From Acanthosoma haemorrhoidale (taxonomy: Eukaryota; Arthropoda; Insecta; Hemiptera; Acanthosomatidae), in assembly GCA_930367205.1 (NCBI GenBank), contig OV884015.1, positions 2,046,001-2,110,000 of the forward strand: DNA of 64,000 nucleotides, written 5' to 3'. Shown piece after piece: positions 51,017 through 63,438 of this stretch. The number at the start of each line of letters is the position of its first letter. Within the stretch, counting starts at the first letter, position 1. A program made the translations under genes and the position numbers. The notes under the pieces are model-generated. The model was not told the DNA's origin, did no database searches, and saw only the letters and a program-made list of their open reading frames with translations.

Positions 51017-51680
51017 ATGAGTGCTAATGATTAGGCACACAAACATATTCGACATCATTTGATGTTATGTTTACGCGAAACTTTAATCATACAATCATAT
51101 CACGTGATTGAATGAGTGCCAATGATATAGTACACTATCATATTCGACATCATTTGATGTTATATTCACTCGTAACTTGAATCATACGATTGTAACACGT
51201 GATACAATGAGTTCAAATGATACGGTACACAATCATATTCCACATCATTTGATGTTATGTTTACTCGTAACTTTAATCATACGATCGTATCACGTGATTG
51301 AATGAGTGCCAATGATATGGCACACAATCAAATTCGACATTATTTGGTGTTATATTCACTCGTAACTTGAATCACACGATCGTATCACGTGATACAATGA
51401 GTTCAAATGATACGGTACACAATCATATTCGACATCATTTGATGTTATATTCACTCGTAACTTGAATCATACGATTGTATCACGTGATACAATGAGTGCT
51501 AATGATACAGCACACAATCATATTCGACATCATTTGATGTTATATTCACTCGTAACTTGAATCATACGATCGTATCACGTGATACAATAAGTGCAAATGA
51601 TACGGCACACTATCATATTTGACATCATTTGATGTCATATTCACTCGTAACTTTATTCATACGATCGTATGATCTTTAAC
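51001..51680. repeat. Satellite A block 21
   Basis: Seven monomers (680 bp, exact) beginning inside the second palindrome. Its copies lie at 55467 and 60030, all of the same length. One change here is CACAAACATATTCG near 51038. Confidence 0.96.
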
Positions 51681-52483
51681 GTTAGCTCTTGCCCTATTAT
51701 GTTCTCCTGATACCAAAACAAAGAAAACATCTTTAAAAAGTCGAATATTAACAAAAATGCGTATTTCATAGCTAGTATGTTAGCTCCTGCCCCATTATGT
51801 TCTCCTGATACCTGAACAAGAAAATATCGTCAAAAAGTTGAATTTTTAAAAAAATGCGTATTTCTTAGCTGGTACGTTAGCTCCTGCCTTATTATGTTCT
51901 CCTGATACCAAAACAAAGAAAATGTCATAAAAAAGTTAATTTTTTTTAAAAAAGAGTATTTTATAGCTGGTACGTTAGCTCCTGAACAATTCTGTTCTCC
52001 TGATACGAAATCAAGAAAAATATCGTCAAAAAGTCGAATTTTTCGAAAATGCGTATTACATAGCTAGTACGTTAGCTTCTGCCCCATCATGTGCTCCTGA
52101 TACTAAAACCAGGAAAATATCGTCAAAAAGTTAAATTTTTTTAAAAAAGAGTATTTTATAGCTGGTACGTCAGCTCCTGCCCTATTATGTTCTCCTGATA
52201 CGAAAACAAGACAAATATCGTCAAAAAGTCAAATTTTTACAAAAATGCGTATTTAGAGCTAGTACGTTAGCTCCTGTCCCGTTATGTTCTCCTGATACCA
52301 AAACAAAAAAAATATCGTTCAAAAGTCAAATTTTTACAAAAATGCGTATTTCATAGCTGGTACGATAGCTTCTGAACAATTGTGATTTCCTCATACCAAA
52401 ACAAGAAAAATATCGTCAAAAAGTCGAATTTTAAAAAAATGCGTATTTTATAGCTGGTACAATAATTCCTGCCCTATTATGTT
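51681..52483. repeat. Satellite B block 21
   Basis: Eight monomers plus remnant (803 bp). Single changes relative to its group are GCGTATTACATAG near 52051 and GGTACGATAGCTTC near 52361. Confidence 0.96.
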
Positions 52484-54640
52484 AATTCGTAGCTTTGATC
52501 ATACGATCGTATCACGTAATATAATGAGTGCCAATGATACGGTACACTATCATATTCGACATCATTTGATGTTATCTTCACTCGTAACTTTCATCATACG
52601 ATCGTATCACGTGATACAATGAGTGCTAATGATACATTATACAATCATATTCAACATCATTTGATGTTATCTTCACTCGTAACTTTCATCATACGATCGT
52701 ATCACGTGATACAATGAGGGCCAATGATACGGTACACTATCATATTCGACATCATTTGATGTTATATTCACTCTTGGCTTCAATCATACGATCGTATCAC
52801 GTGATATAATGAGTGGCAATGATGCGGTACACTATCATAATCGACATCATCTGATGTTATTGATACGGTATACCAGCATGGTTGACATCATTTGATGTTT
52901 TATTCACTCGTAAGTTTAATCATACGATCGTATCACGTGATACAATGAGTGTTAATGATACATTATACAATCATATTCAACATCATTTGATATTATATTC
53001 ACTCGTAACTTTCATCATACGATCGTATCACGTGATACAATGAGTGCCAATGATACGGTACACTATCATAATCGAAATCATCTGATGTTATTGATACGGT
53101 ATACCAGCATTATTGACATCATTTAATGTTATATTCACTCGTAAGTTTAATCATACGATCGTATCACGTGATACAATGAGTGCCAATGATACATTATACA
53201 ATCATATTCAACATCATTTGATGTTATCTTCACTTGTAACTTTCATCATACGATCGTATCACGTGATACAATGAGTGCCAATGATACGGTACACTATCAT
53301 ATTCGACATCATTTGATGTTATATTCACTCTTGGCTTCAATCATACGATCGTATCACGTGATATAATGAGTGGCAATGATGCGGTACACTATCATAATCG
53401 ACATCATCTGATGTTATTGATACGGTATACCAGCATGGTTGACATCATTTAATGTTATATTCACTCGTAAGTTTAATCATACGATCGTATCACGTGATAC
53501 AATGAGTGCCAATGATACATTATACAATCATATTCAACATCATTTGATGTTATATTTACTCGTAACTTTCATCATACGATCGTATCACGTGATACAATGA
53601 GTGCCAATGATACGGCACACTATCATATTCGACATCATTTGATGCTATATTTACTCGTAACTTTAATCATACGATCGTATCACGTGAAACAACGAGTGCT
53701 AATGATACATTATACTATCATATTCAACATCATTTGATGTTATGTTCACGCGAAACTTTAATCATACAATCATATCACGTGATTGAATGAGTGCCAATGA
53801 TATAGTACACTATCATATTCGACATCATTTGATGTTATGTTCACCCGAAACTTCAATCAATCGATCGTATCACGTGATTGAATGAGTGCCAATGATATGA
53901 CACACAATCATATTCGACATCATTTGATGTTATATTCACTCGTAACTTGAATCATACGATTGTAACACGTGATACAATGAGTTCAAATGATACGGTACAC
54001 AATCATATTCCACATCATTTGATGTTATGTTTACTCGTAACTTTCATCATACGATCGTATCACGTGATTGAATGAGTGCCAATGATATGGCACACAATCA
54101 AATTCGACATTATTTGGTGTTATATTCACTCGTAACTTGAATCACACGATCGTATCACGTGATACAATGAGTTCAAATGATACGGTACACAATCATTTTC
54201 GACATCATTTGATGTTATGTTCACTCGTGACTTGAATCATACGATCGTATCACGTGATACAATGAGTGATAATGATTAGGCACACTATCATATTCGACAT
54301 ATTTTGATGTTATGTTCACGCGAAACTTTAATTATACGATCATATCACGTGATTGAATGAGTGCCAATGATATGACACACAATCATATTCGACATCATTT
54401 GATGTTATAATCACTCGTAACTTGAATCATACGATTGTATCACGTGATACAATGAGTGCTAATGATACAGCACACAATCATATTCGACATCATTTGATGT
54501 TATATTCACTCGTAACTTGAATCATACGATCGTATCACGTGATACAATAAGTGCAAATGATACGGCACACTATCATATTTGACATCATTTGATGTCATAT
54601 TCACTCGTAACTTTATTCATACGATCGTATGATCTTTAAC
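52484..54640. repeat. Satellite A block 22
   Basis: Eighteen standard and three 136-bp monomers (2157 bp, exact). It is the block at 47690 less one 231-bp composite unit. It carries an AATGAGGGCC change near 52716 shared with the next two copies. Confidence 0.95.
52785..53477. repeat. Cluster of three 136-bp A monomers
   Basis: Long monomers at 52785-52920, 53016-53151 and 53342-53477. The first retains TTTGATG where other long monomers have TTTAATG. The monomer after it has TTGATATTATATTC. Confidence 0.92.
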
Positions 54641-55466
54641 GTTAGCTCTTGCCCTATTATGTTCTCCTGATACCAAAACAAAGAAAACATCTTTAAAAAG
54701 TCGAATATTAACAAAAATGCGTATTTCATAGCTAGTATGTTAGCTCATGCCCCATTATGTTCTCCTGATACCTGAACAAGAAAATATCGTCAAAAAGTTG
54801 AATTTTTAAAAAAATGCGTATTTCTTAGCTACTACGTTAGCTCCTGCCTTATTATGTTCTCCGGATACCAAAACAAAGAAAATGTCATCAAAAAGTTAAT
54901 TTTTTTTAAAAAAGAGTATTTTATAGCTGGTACGTTAGCTCCTGCCCCATTATGTTCTCCTGATACGAAAACAACAAAAATATCGTCAAAAAGTCGAATT
55001 TTTAAAAAAATGGGTATTTCATAGCTGGCACGTTAGCTCCTGCTCTTTTATGTTCTCCTGATACTAAATCAAGGAAAATATCGTCAAAAAGTCAAATTTT
55101 TCGAAAATGCGTATTTCATAGCTAGTACGTTAGCTCCTGCCCCATCATGTTCTCCTGATACGAAAACCAGGAAAATATCGTCAAAAAGTCGATTTTTTAA
55201 AAAATGCGTATTTCATAGCTAGTACGTCAGCTCCTGCCCCATTATGTTCTCCTGATACCTAAACAACAAAATATCGTCAAAAAGTTGAATTTTTAAAAAA
55301 AATGCGTATTTCTTAGCTAGTACGTTAGCTCCTGCCTTATTATGTTCTCCTGATACCAAAACAAAGAAAAAGTCATCAAAAAGTTAAATTTTTTTAAAAA
55401 AGAGTATTTTATAGCTGGTACGTTAGCTTCTGAACAATTGTGATTTCCTCATACCAAAACAAGAAA
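54641..55466. repeat. Satellite B block 22 (type 3 end)
   Basis: Eight monomers plus a 45-bp partial (826 bp). It lacks exactly one monomer near 54942 relative to 50078: the GAACAATTATG / GAAATCAAG monomer is absent. Confidence 0.95.
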
Positions 55467-56146
55467 GGTATCACGTGATACCATGAGTGCTAATGATTAG
55501 GCACACAATCATATTCGACATCATTTGATGTTATGTTTACGCGAAACTTTAATCATACAATCATATCACGTGATTGAATGAGTGCCAATGATATAGTACA
55601 CTATCATATTCGACATCATTTGATGTTATATTCACTCGTAACTTGAATCATACGATTGTAACACGTGATACAATGAGTTCAAATGATACGGTACACAATC
55701 ATATTCCACATCATTTGATGTTATGTTTACTCGTAACTTTAATCATACGATCGTATCACGTGATTGAATGAGTGCCAATGATATGGCACACAATCAAATT
55801 CGACATTATTTGGTGTTATATTCACTCGTAACTTGAATCACACGATCGTATCACGTGATACAATGAGTTCAAATGATACGGTACACAATCATATTCGACA
55901 TCATTTGATGTTATATTCACTCGTAACTTGAATCATACGATTGTATCACGTGATACAATGAGTGCTAATGATACAGCACACAATCATATTCGACATCATT
56001 TGATGTTATATTCACTCGTAACTTGAATCATACGATCGTATCACGTGATACAATAAGTGCAAATGATACGGCACACTATCATATTTGACATCATTTGATG
56101 TCATATTCACTCGTAACTTTATTCATACGATCGTATGATCTTTAAC
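55467..56146. repeat. Satellite A block 23
   Basis: Seven monomers (680 bp), the middle copy of the type 3 group. It has the normal AATCATATTCG where the copy at 51001 has AAACATATTCG. Confidence 0.96.
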
Positions 56147-56949
56147 GTTAGCTCTTGCCCTATTATGTTCTCCTGATACCAAAACAAAGAAAACATCTTT
56201 AAAAAGTCGAATATTAACAAAAATGCGTATTTCATAGCTAGTATGTTAGCTCCTGCCCCATTATGTTCTCCTGATACCTGAACAAGAAAATATCGTCAAA
56301 AAGTTGAATTTTTAAAAAAATGCGTATTTCTTAGCTGGTACGTTAGCTCCTGCCTTATTATGTTCTCCTGATACCAAAACAAAGAAAATGTCATAAAAAA
56401 GTTAAATTTTTTTAAAAAAGAGTATTTTATAGCTGGTACGTTAGCTCCTGAGCAATTCTGTTCTCCTGATACGAAATCAAGAAAAATATCGTCAAAAAGT
56501 CGAATTTTTCGAAAATGCGTATTTCATAGCTAGTACGTTAGCTTCTGCCCCATCATGTGCTCCTGATACTAAAACCAGGAAAATATCGTCAAAAAGTTAA
56601 ATTTTTTTAAAAAAGAGTATTTTATAGCTGGTACGTCAGCTCCTGCCCTATTATGTTCTCCTGATACGAAAACAAGACAAATATCGTCAAAAAGTCAAAT
56701 TTTTACAAAAATGCGTATTTAGAGCTAGTACGTTAGCTCCTGTCCCGTTATGTTCTCCTGATACCAAAACAAAAAAAATATCGTTCAAAAGTCAAATTTT
56801 TACAAAAATGCGTATTTCATAGCTGGTACGTTAGCTTCTGAACAATTGTGATTTCCTCATACCAAAACAAGAAAAATATCGTCAAAAAGTCGAATTTTAA
56901 AAAAATGCGTATTTTATAGCTGGTACAATAATTCCTGCCCTATTATGTT
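56147..56949. repeat. Satellite B block 23
   Basis: Eight monomers plus remnant (803 bp). One private change, CTGAGCAATTCTG near 56448, separates it from its copies. Confidence 0.96.
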
Positions 56950-59106
56950 AATTCGTAGCTTTGATCATACGATCGTATCACGTGATACAATGAGTGCCAA
57001 TGATACGGTACACTATCATATTCGACATCATTTGATGTTATCTTCACTCGTAACTTTCATCATACGATCGTATCACGTGATACAATGAGTGCTAATGATA
57101 CATTATACAATCATATTCAACATCATTTGATGTTATCTTCACTCGTAACTTTCATCATACGATCGTATCACGTGATACAATGAGGGCCAATGATACGGTA
57201 CACTATCATATTCGACATCATTTGATGTTATATTCACTCTTGGCTTCAATCATACGATCGTATCACGTGATATAATGAGTGGCAATGATGCGGTACACTA
57301 TCATAATCGACATCATCTGATGTTATTGATACGGTATACCAGCATGGTTGACATCATTTAATGTTTTATTCACTCGTAAGTTTAATCATACGATCGTATC
57401 ACGTGATACAATGAGTGTTAATGATACATTATACAATCATATTCAACATCATTTGATATTATATTCACTCGTAACTTTCATCATACGATCGTATCACGTG
57501 ATACAATGAGTGCCAATGATACGGTACACTATCATAATCGAAATCATCTGATGTTATTGATACGGTATACCAGCATTATTGACATCATTTAATGTTATAT
57601 TCACTCGTAAGTTTAATCATACGATCGTATCACGTGATACAATGAGTGCCAATGATACATTATACAATCATATTCAACATCATTTGATGTTATCTTCACT
57701 TGTAACTTTCATCATACGATCGTATCACGTGATACAATGAGTGCCAATGATACGGTACACTATCATATTCGACATCATTTGATGTTATATTCACTCTTGG
57801 CTTCAATCATACGATCGTATCACGTGATATAATGAGTGGCAATGATGCGGTACACTATCATAATCGACATCATCTGATGTTATTGATACGGTATACCAGC
57901 ATGGTTGACATCATTTAATGTTATATTCACTCGTAAGTTTAATCATACGATCGTATCACGTGATACAATGAGTGCCAATGATACATTATACAATCATATT
58001 CAACATCATTTGATGTTATATTTACTCGTAACTTTCATCATACGATCGTATCACGTGATACAATGAGTGCCAATGATACGGCACACTATCATATTCGACA
58101 TCATTTGATGCTATATTTACTCGTAACTTTAATCATACGATCGTATCACGTGAAACAACGAGTGCTAATGATACATTATACAATCATATTCAACATCATT
58201 TGATGTTATGTTCACGCGAAACTTTAATCATACAATCATATCACGTGATTGAATGAGTGCCAATGATATAGTACACTATCATATTCGACATCATTTGATG
58301 TTATGTTCACCCGAAACTTCAATCAATCGATCGTATCACGTGATTGAATGAGTGCCAATGATATGACACACAATCATATTCGACATCATTTGATGTTATA
58401 TTCACTCGTAACTTGAATCATACGATTGTAACACGTGATACAATGAGTTCAAATGATACGGTACACAATCATATTCCACATCATTTGATGTTATGTTTAC
58501 TCGTAACTTTTATCATACGATCGTATCACGTGATTGAATGAGTGCCAATGATATGGCACACAATCAAATTCGACATTATTTGGTGTTATATTCACTCGTA
58601 ACTTGAATCACACGATCGTATCACGTGATACAATGAGTTCAAATGATACGGTACACAATCATTTTCGACATCATTTGATGTTATGTTCACTCGTGACTTG
58701 AATCATACGATCGTATCACGTGATACAATGAGTGATAATGATTAGGCACACTATCATATTCGACATATTTTGATGTTATGTTCACGCGAAACTTTAATTA
58801 TACGATCATATCACGTGATTGAATGAGTGCCAATGATATGACACACAATCATATTCGACATCATTTGATGTTATAATCACTCGTAACTTGAATCATACGA
58901 TTGTATCACGTGATACAATGAGTGCTAATGATACAGCACACAATCATATTCGACATCATTTGATGTTATATTCACTCGTAACTTGAATCATACGATCGTA
59001 TCACGTGATACAATAAGTGCAAATGATACGGCACACTATCATATTTGACATCATTTGATGTCATATTCACTCGTAACTTTATTCATACGATCGTATGATC
59101 TTTAAC
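56950..59106. repeat. Satellite A block 24
   Basis: Eighteen standard and three 136-bp monomers (2157 bp). Copy of the block at 52484 at offset 4466, with CTTTTATCATACG near 58507 shared with the next copy only. Confidence 0.95.
57251..57943. repeat. Cluster of three 136-bp A monomers
   Basis: Long monomers at 57251-57386, 57482-57617 and 57808-57943, matching the cluster at 52785. The first has TTTAATG, so the TTTGATG at 52890 is private to that copy. Confidence 0.92.
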
Positions 59107-60029
59107 GTTAGCTCTTGCCCTATTATGTTCTCCTGATACCAAAACAAAGAAAACATCTTTAAAAAGTCGAATATTAACAAAAATGCGTATTTCATAGCTA
59201 GTATGTTAGCTCATGCCCCATTATGTTCTCCTGATACCTGAACAAGAAAATATCGTCAAAAAGTTGAATTTTTAAAAAAATGCGTATTTCTTAGCTACTA
59301 CGTTAGCTCCTGCCTTATTATGTTCTCCGGATACCAAAACAAAGAAAATGTCATCAAAAAGTTAATTTTTTTTAAAAAAGAGTATTTTATAGCTGGTACG
59401 TTAGCTCCTGAACAATTATGTTCTCCTGATACGAAATCAAGAAAAATATTGTCAAAAAGTTGAATTTTTAAAAAATGCATATTTCATAGCTAGTACGTCA
59501 GCTCCTGCCCCATTATGTTCTCCTGATACGAAAACAACAAAAATATCGTCAAAAAGTCGAATTTTTAAAAAAATGGGTATTTCATAGCTGGCACGTTAGC
59601 TCCTGCTCTTTTATGTTCTCCTGATACTAAATCAAGGAAAATATCGTCAAAAAGTCAAATTTTTCGAAAATGCGTATTTCATAGCTAGTACGTTAGCTCC
59701 TGCCCCATCATGTTCTCCTGATACGAAAACCAGGAAAATATCGTCAAAAAGTCGATTTTTTAAAAAATGCGTATTTCATAGCTAGTACGTCAGCTCCTGC
59801 CCCATTATGTTCTCCTGATACCTAAACAACAAAATATCGTCAAAAAGTTGAATTTTTAAAAAAAATGCGTATTTCTTAGCTAGTACGTTAGCTCCTGCCT
59901 TATTATGTTCTCCTGATACCAAAACAAAGAAAAAGTCATCAAAAATTTAAATTTTTTTAAAAAAGAGTATTTTATAGCTGGTACGTTAGCTTCTGAACAA
60001 TTGTGATTTCCTCATACCAAAACAAGAAA
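59107..60029. repeat. Satellite B block 24 (type 3 end)
   Basis: Nine monomers plus a 45-bp partial (923 bp). It has the same composition as the block at 50078, so the one-monomer loss at 54942 is not inherited here. A private change is TCAAAAATTTAAATT near 59939. Confidence 0.95.
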
Positions 60030-60709
60030 GGTATCACGTGATACCATGAGTGCTAATGATTAGGCACACAATCATATTCGACATCATTTGATGTTATGTT
60101 TACGCGAAACTTTAATCATACAATCATATCACGTGATTGAATGAGTGCCAATGATATAGTACACTATCATATTCGACATCATTTGATGTTATATTCACTC
60201 GTAACTTGAATCATACGATTGTAACACGTGATACAATGAGTTCAAATGATACGGTACACAATCATATTCCACATCATTTGATGTTATGTTTACTCGTAAC
60301 TTTAATCATACGATCGTATCACGTGATTGAATGAGTGCCAATGATATGGCACACAATCAAATTCGACATTATTTGGTGTTATATTCACTCGTAACTTGAA
60401 TCACACGATCGTATCACGTGATACAATGAGTTCAAATGATACGGTACACAATCATATTCGACATCATTTGATGTTATATTCATTCGTAACTTGAATCATA
60501 CGATTGTATCACGTGATACAATGAGTGCTAATGATACAGCACACAATCATATTCGACATCATTTGATGTTATATTCACTCGTAACTTGAATCATACGATC
60601 GTATCACGTGATACAATAAGTGCAAATGATACGGCACACTATCATATTTGACATCATTTGATGTCATATTCACTCGTAACTTTATTCATACGATCGTATG
60701 ATCTTTAAC
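60030..60709. repeat. Satellite A block 25
   Basis: Seven monomers (680 bp), third copy of the type 3 group. A private TTCATTCGTAAC change lies near 60479. Confidence 0.96.
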
Positions 60710-61512
60710 GTTAGCTCTTGCCCTATTATGTTCTCCTGATACCAAAACAAAGAAAACATCTTTAAAAAGTCGAATATTAACAAAAATGCGTATTTCATAG
60801 CTAGTATGTTAGCTCCTGCCCCATTATGTTCTCCTGATACCTGAACAAGAAAATATCGTCAAAAAGTTGAATTTTTAAAAAAATGCGTATTTCTTAGCTG
60901 GTACGTTAGCTCCTGCCTTATTTTGTTCTCCTGATACCAAAACAAAGAAAATGTCATAAAAAAGTTAAATTTTTTTAAAAAAGAGTATTTTATAGCTGGT
61001 ACGTTAGCTCCTGAACAATTCTGTTCTCCTGATACGAAATCAAGAAAAATATCGTCAAAAAGTCGAATTTTTCGAAAATGCGTATTTCATAGCTAGTACG
61101 TTAGCTTCTGCCCCATCATGTGCTCCTGATACTAAAACCAGGAAAATATCGTCAAAAAGTTAAATTTTTTTAAAAAAGAGTATTTTATAGCTGGTACGTC
61201 AGCTCCTGCCCTATTATGTTCTCCTGATACGAAAACAAGACAAATATCGTCAAAAAGTCAAATTTTTACAAAAATGCGTATTTAGAGCTAGTACGTTAGC
61301 TCCTGTCCCGTTATGTTCTCCTGATACCAAAACAAAAAAAATATCGTCAAAAAGTCAAATTTTTACAAAAATGCGTATTTCATAGCTGGTACGTTAGCTT
61401 CTGAACAATTGTGATTTCCTCATACCAAAACAAGAAAAATATCGTCAAAAAGTCGAATTTTAAAAAAATGCGTATTTTATAGCTGGTACAATAATTCCTG
61501 CCCTATTATGTT
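60710..61512. repeat. Satellite B block 25
   Basis: Eight monomers plus remnant (803 bp). It has ATTTTGTTCTCC near 60921. One monomer has regained the usual ATATCGTCAAAAAG near 61341, where its copies have GTTCAAAAGTC. Confidence 0.96.
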
Positions 61513-63438
61513 AATTCGTAGCTTTGATCATACGATCGTATCACGTGATACAATGAGTGCCAATGATACGGTACACTATCATATTCGACATCATTTGATG
61601 TTATCTTCACTCGTAACTTTCATCATACGATCGTATCACGTGATACAATGAGTGCTAATGATACATTATACAATCATATTCAACATCATTTGATGTTATC
61701 TTCACTCGTAACTTTCATCATACGATCGTATCACGTGATACAATGAGGGCCAATGATACGGTACACTATCATATTCGACATCATTTGATGTTATATTCAC
61801 TCTTGGCTTCAATCATACGATCGTATCACGTGATATAATGAGTGGCAATGATGCGGTACACTATCATAATCGACATCATCTGATGTTATTGATACGGTAT
61901 ACCAGCATGGTTGACATCATTTAATGTTTTATTCACTCGTAAGTTTAATCATACGATCGTATCACGTGATACAATGAGTGTTAATGATACATTATACAAT
62001 CATATTCAACATCATTTGATATTATATTCACTCGTAACTTTCATCATACGATCGTATCACGTGATACAATGAGTGCCAATGATACGGTACACTATCATAT
62101 TCGACATCATTTGATGTTATATTCACTCTTGGCTTCAATCATACGATCGTATCACGTGATATAATGAGTGGCAATGATGCGGTACACTATCATAATCGAC
62201 ATCATCTGATGTTATTGATACGGTATACCAGCATGGTTGACATCATTTAATGTTATATTCACTCGTAAGTTTAATCATACGATCGTATCACGTGATACAA
62301 TGAGTGCCAATGATACATTATACAATCATATTCAACATCATTTGATGTTATATTTACTCGTAACTTTCATCATACGATCGTATCACGTGATACAATGAGT
62401 GCCAATGATACGGCACACTATCATATTCGACATCATTTGATGCTATATTTACTCGTAACTTTAATCATACGATCGTATCACGTGAAACAACGAGTGCTAA
62501 TGATACATTATACAATCATATTCAACATCATTTGATGTTATGTTCACGCGAAACTTTAATCATACAATCATATCACGTGATTGAATGAGTGCCAATGATA
62601 TAGTACACTATCATATTCGACATCATTTGATGTTATGTTCACCCGAAACTTCAATCAATCGATCGTATCACGTGATTGAATGAGTGCCAATGATATGACA
62701 CACAATCATATTCGACATCATTTGATGTTACATTCACTCGTAACTTGAATCATACGATTGTAACACGTGATACAATGAGTTCAAATGATACGGTACACAA
62801 TCATATTCCACATCATTTGATGTTATGTTTACTCGTAACTTTTATCATACGATCGTATCACGTGATTGAATGAGTGCCAATGATATGGCACACAATCAAA
62901 TTCGACATTATTTGGTGTTATATTCACTCGTAACTTGAATCACACGATCGTATCACGTGATACAATGAGTTCAAATGATACGGTACACAATCATTTTCGA
63001 CATCATTTGATGTTATGTTCACTCGTGACTTGAATCATACGATCGTATCACGTGATACAATGAGTGATAATGATTAGGCACACTATCATATTCGACATAT
63101 TTTGATGTTATGTTCACGCGAAACTTTAATTATACGATCATATCACGTGATTGAATGAGTGCCAATGATATGACACACAATCATATTCGACATCATTTGA
63201 TGTTATAATCACTCGTAGCTTGAATCATACGATTGTATCACGTGATACAATGAGTGCTAATGATACAGCACACAATCATATTCGACATCATTTGATGTTA
63301 TATTCACTCGTAACTTGAATCATACGATCGTATCACGTGATACAATAAGTGCAAATGATACGGCACACTATCATATTTGACATCATTTGATGTCATATTC
63401 ACTCGTAACTTTATTCATACGATCGTATGATCTTTAAC
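61513..63438. repeat. Satellite A block 26
   Basis: Seventeen standard and two 136-bp monomers (1926 bp, exact). Shorter than the blocks at 52484 and 56950 by exactly one 231-bp composite unit. Confidence 0.95.
61814..62275. repeat. Cluster of two 136-bp A monomers
   Basis: Long monomers at 61814-61949 and 62140-62275. The middle long monomer with CAGCATTATTGAC is missing, together with one standard monomer. Confidence 0.92.

Larger units (their letters stand above)
50078..54640. repeat. 4.5-kb higher-order repeat, copy 1
   Basis: B (9, type 3 end), A (7), B (8, type 1 end), A (18 plus three long); 4563 bp. Confidence 0.94.
54641..59106. repeat. 4.5-kb higher-order repeat, copy 2
   Basis: 4466 bp, shorter than copy 1 by one 97-bp B monomer near 54942. 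Otherwise the same order. Confidence 0.94.
59107..63438. repeat. 4.5-kb higher-order repeat, copy 3
   Basis: 4332 bp. It has the full B complement of copy 1 but lacks one 231-bp A composite unit. Copy 4 starts at 63439 and leaves the window. Confidence 0.94.
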
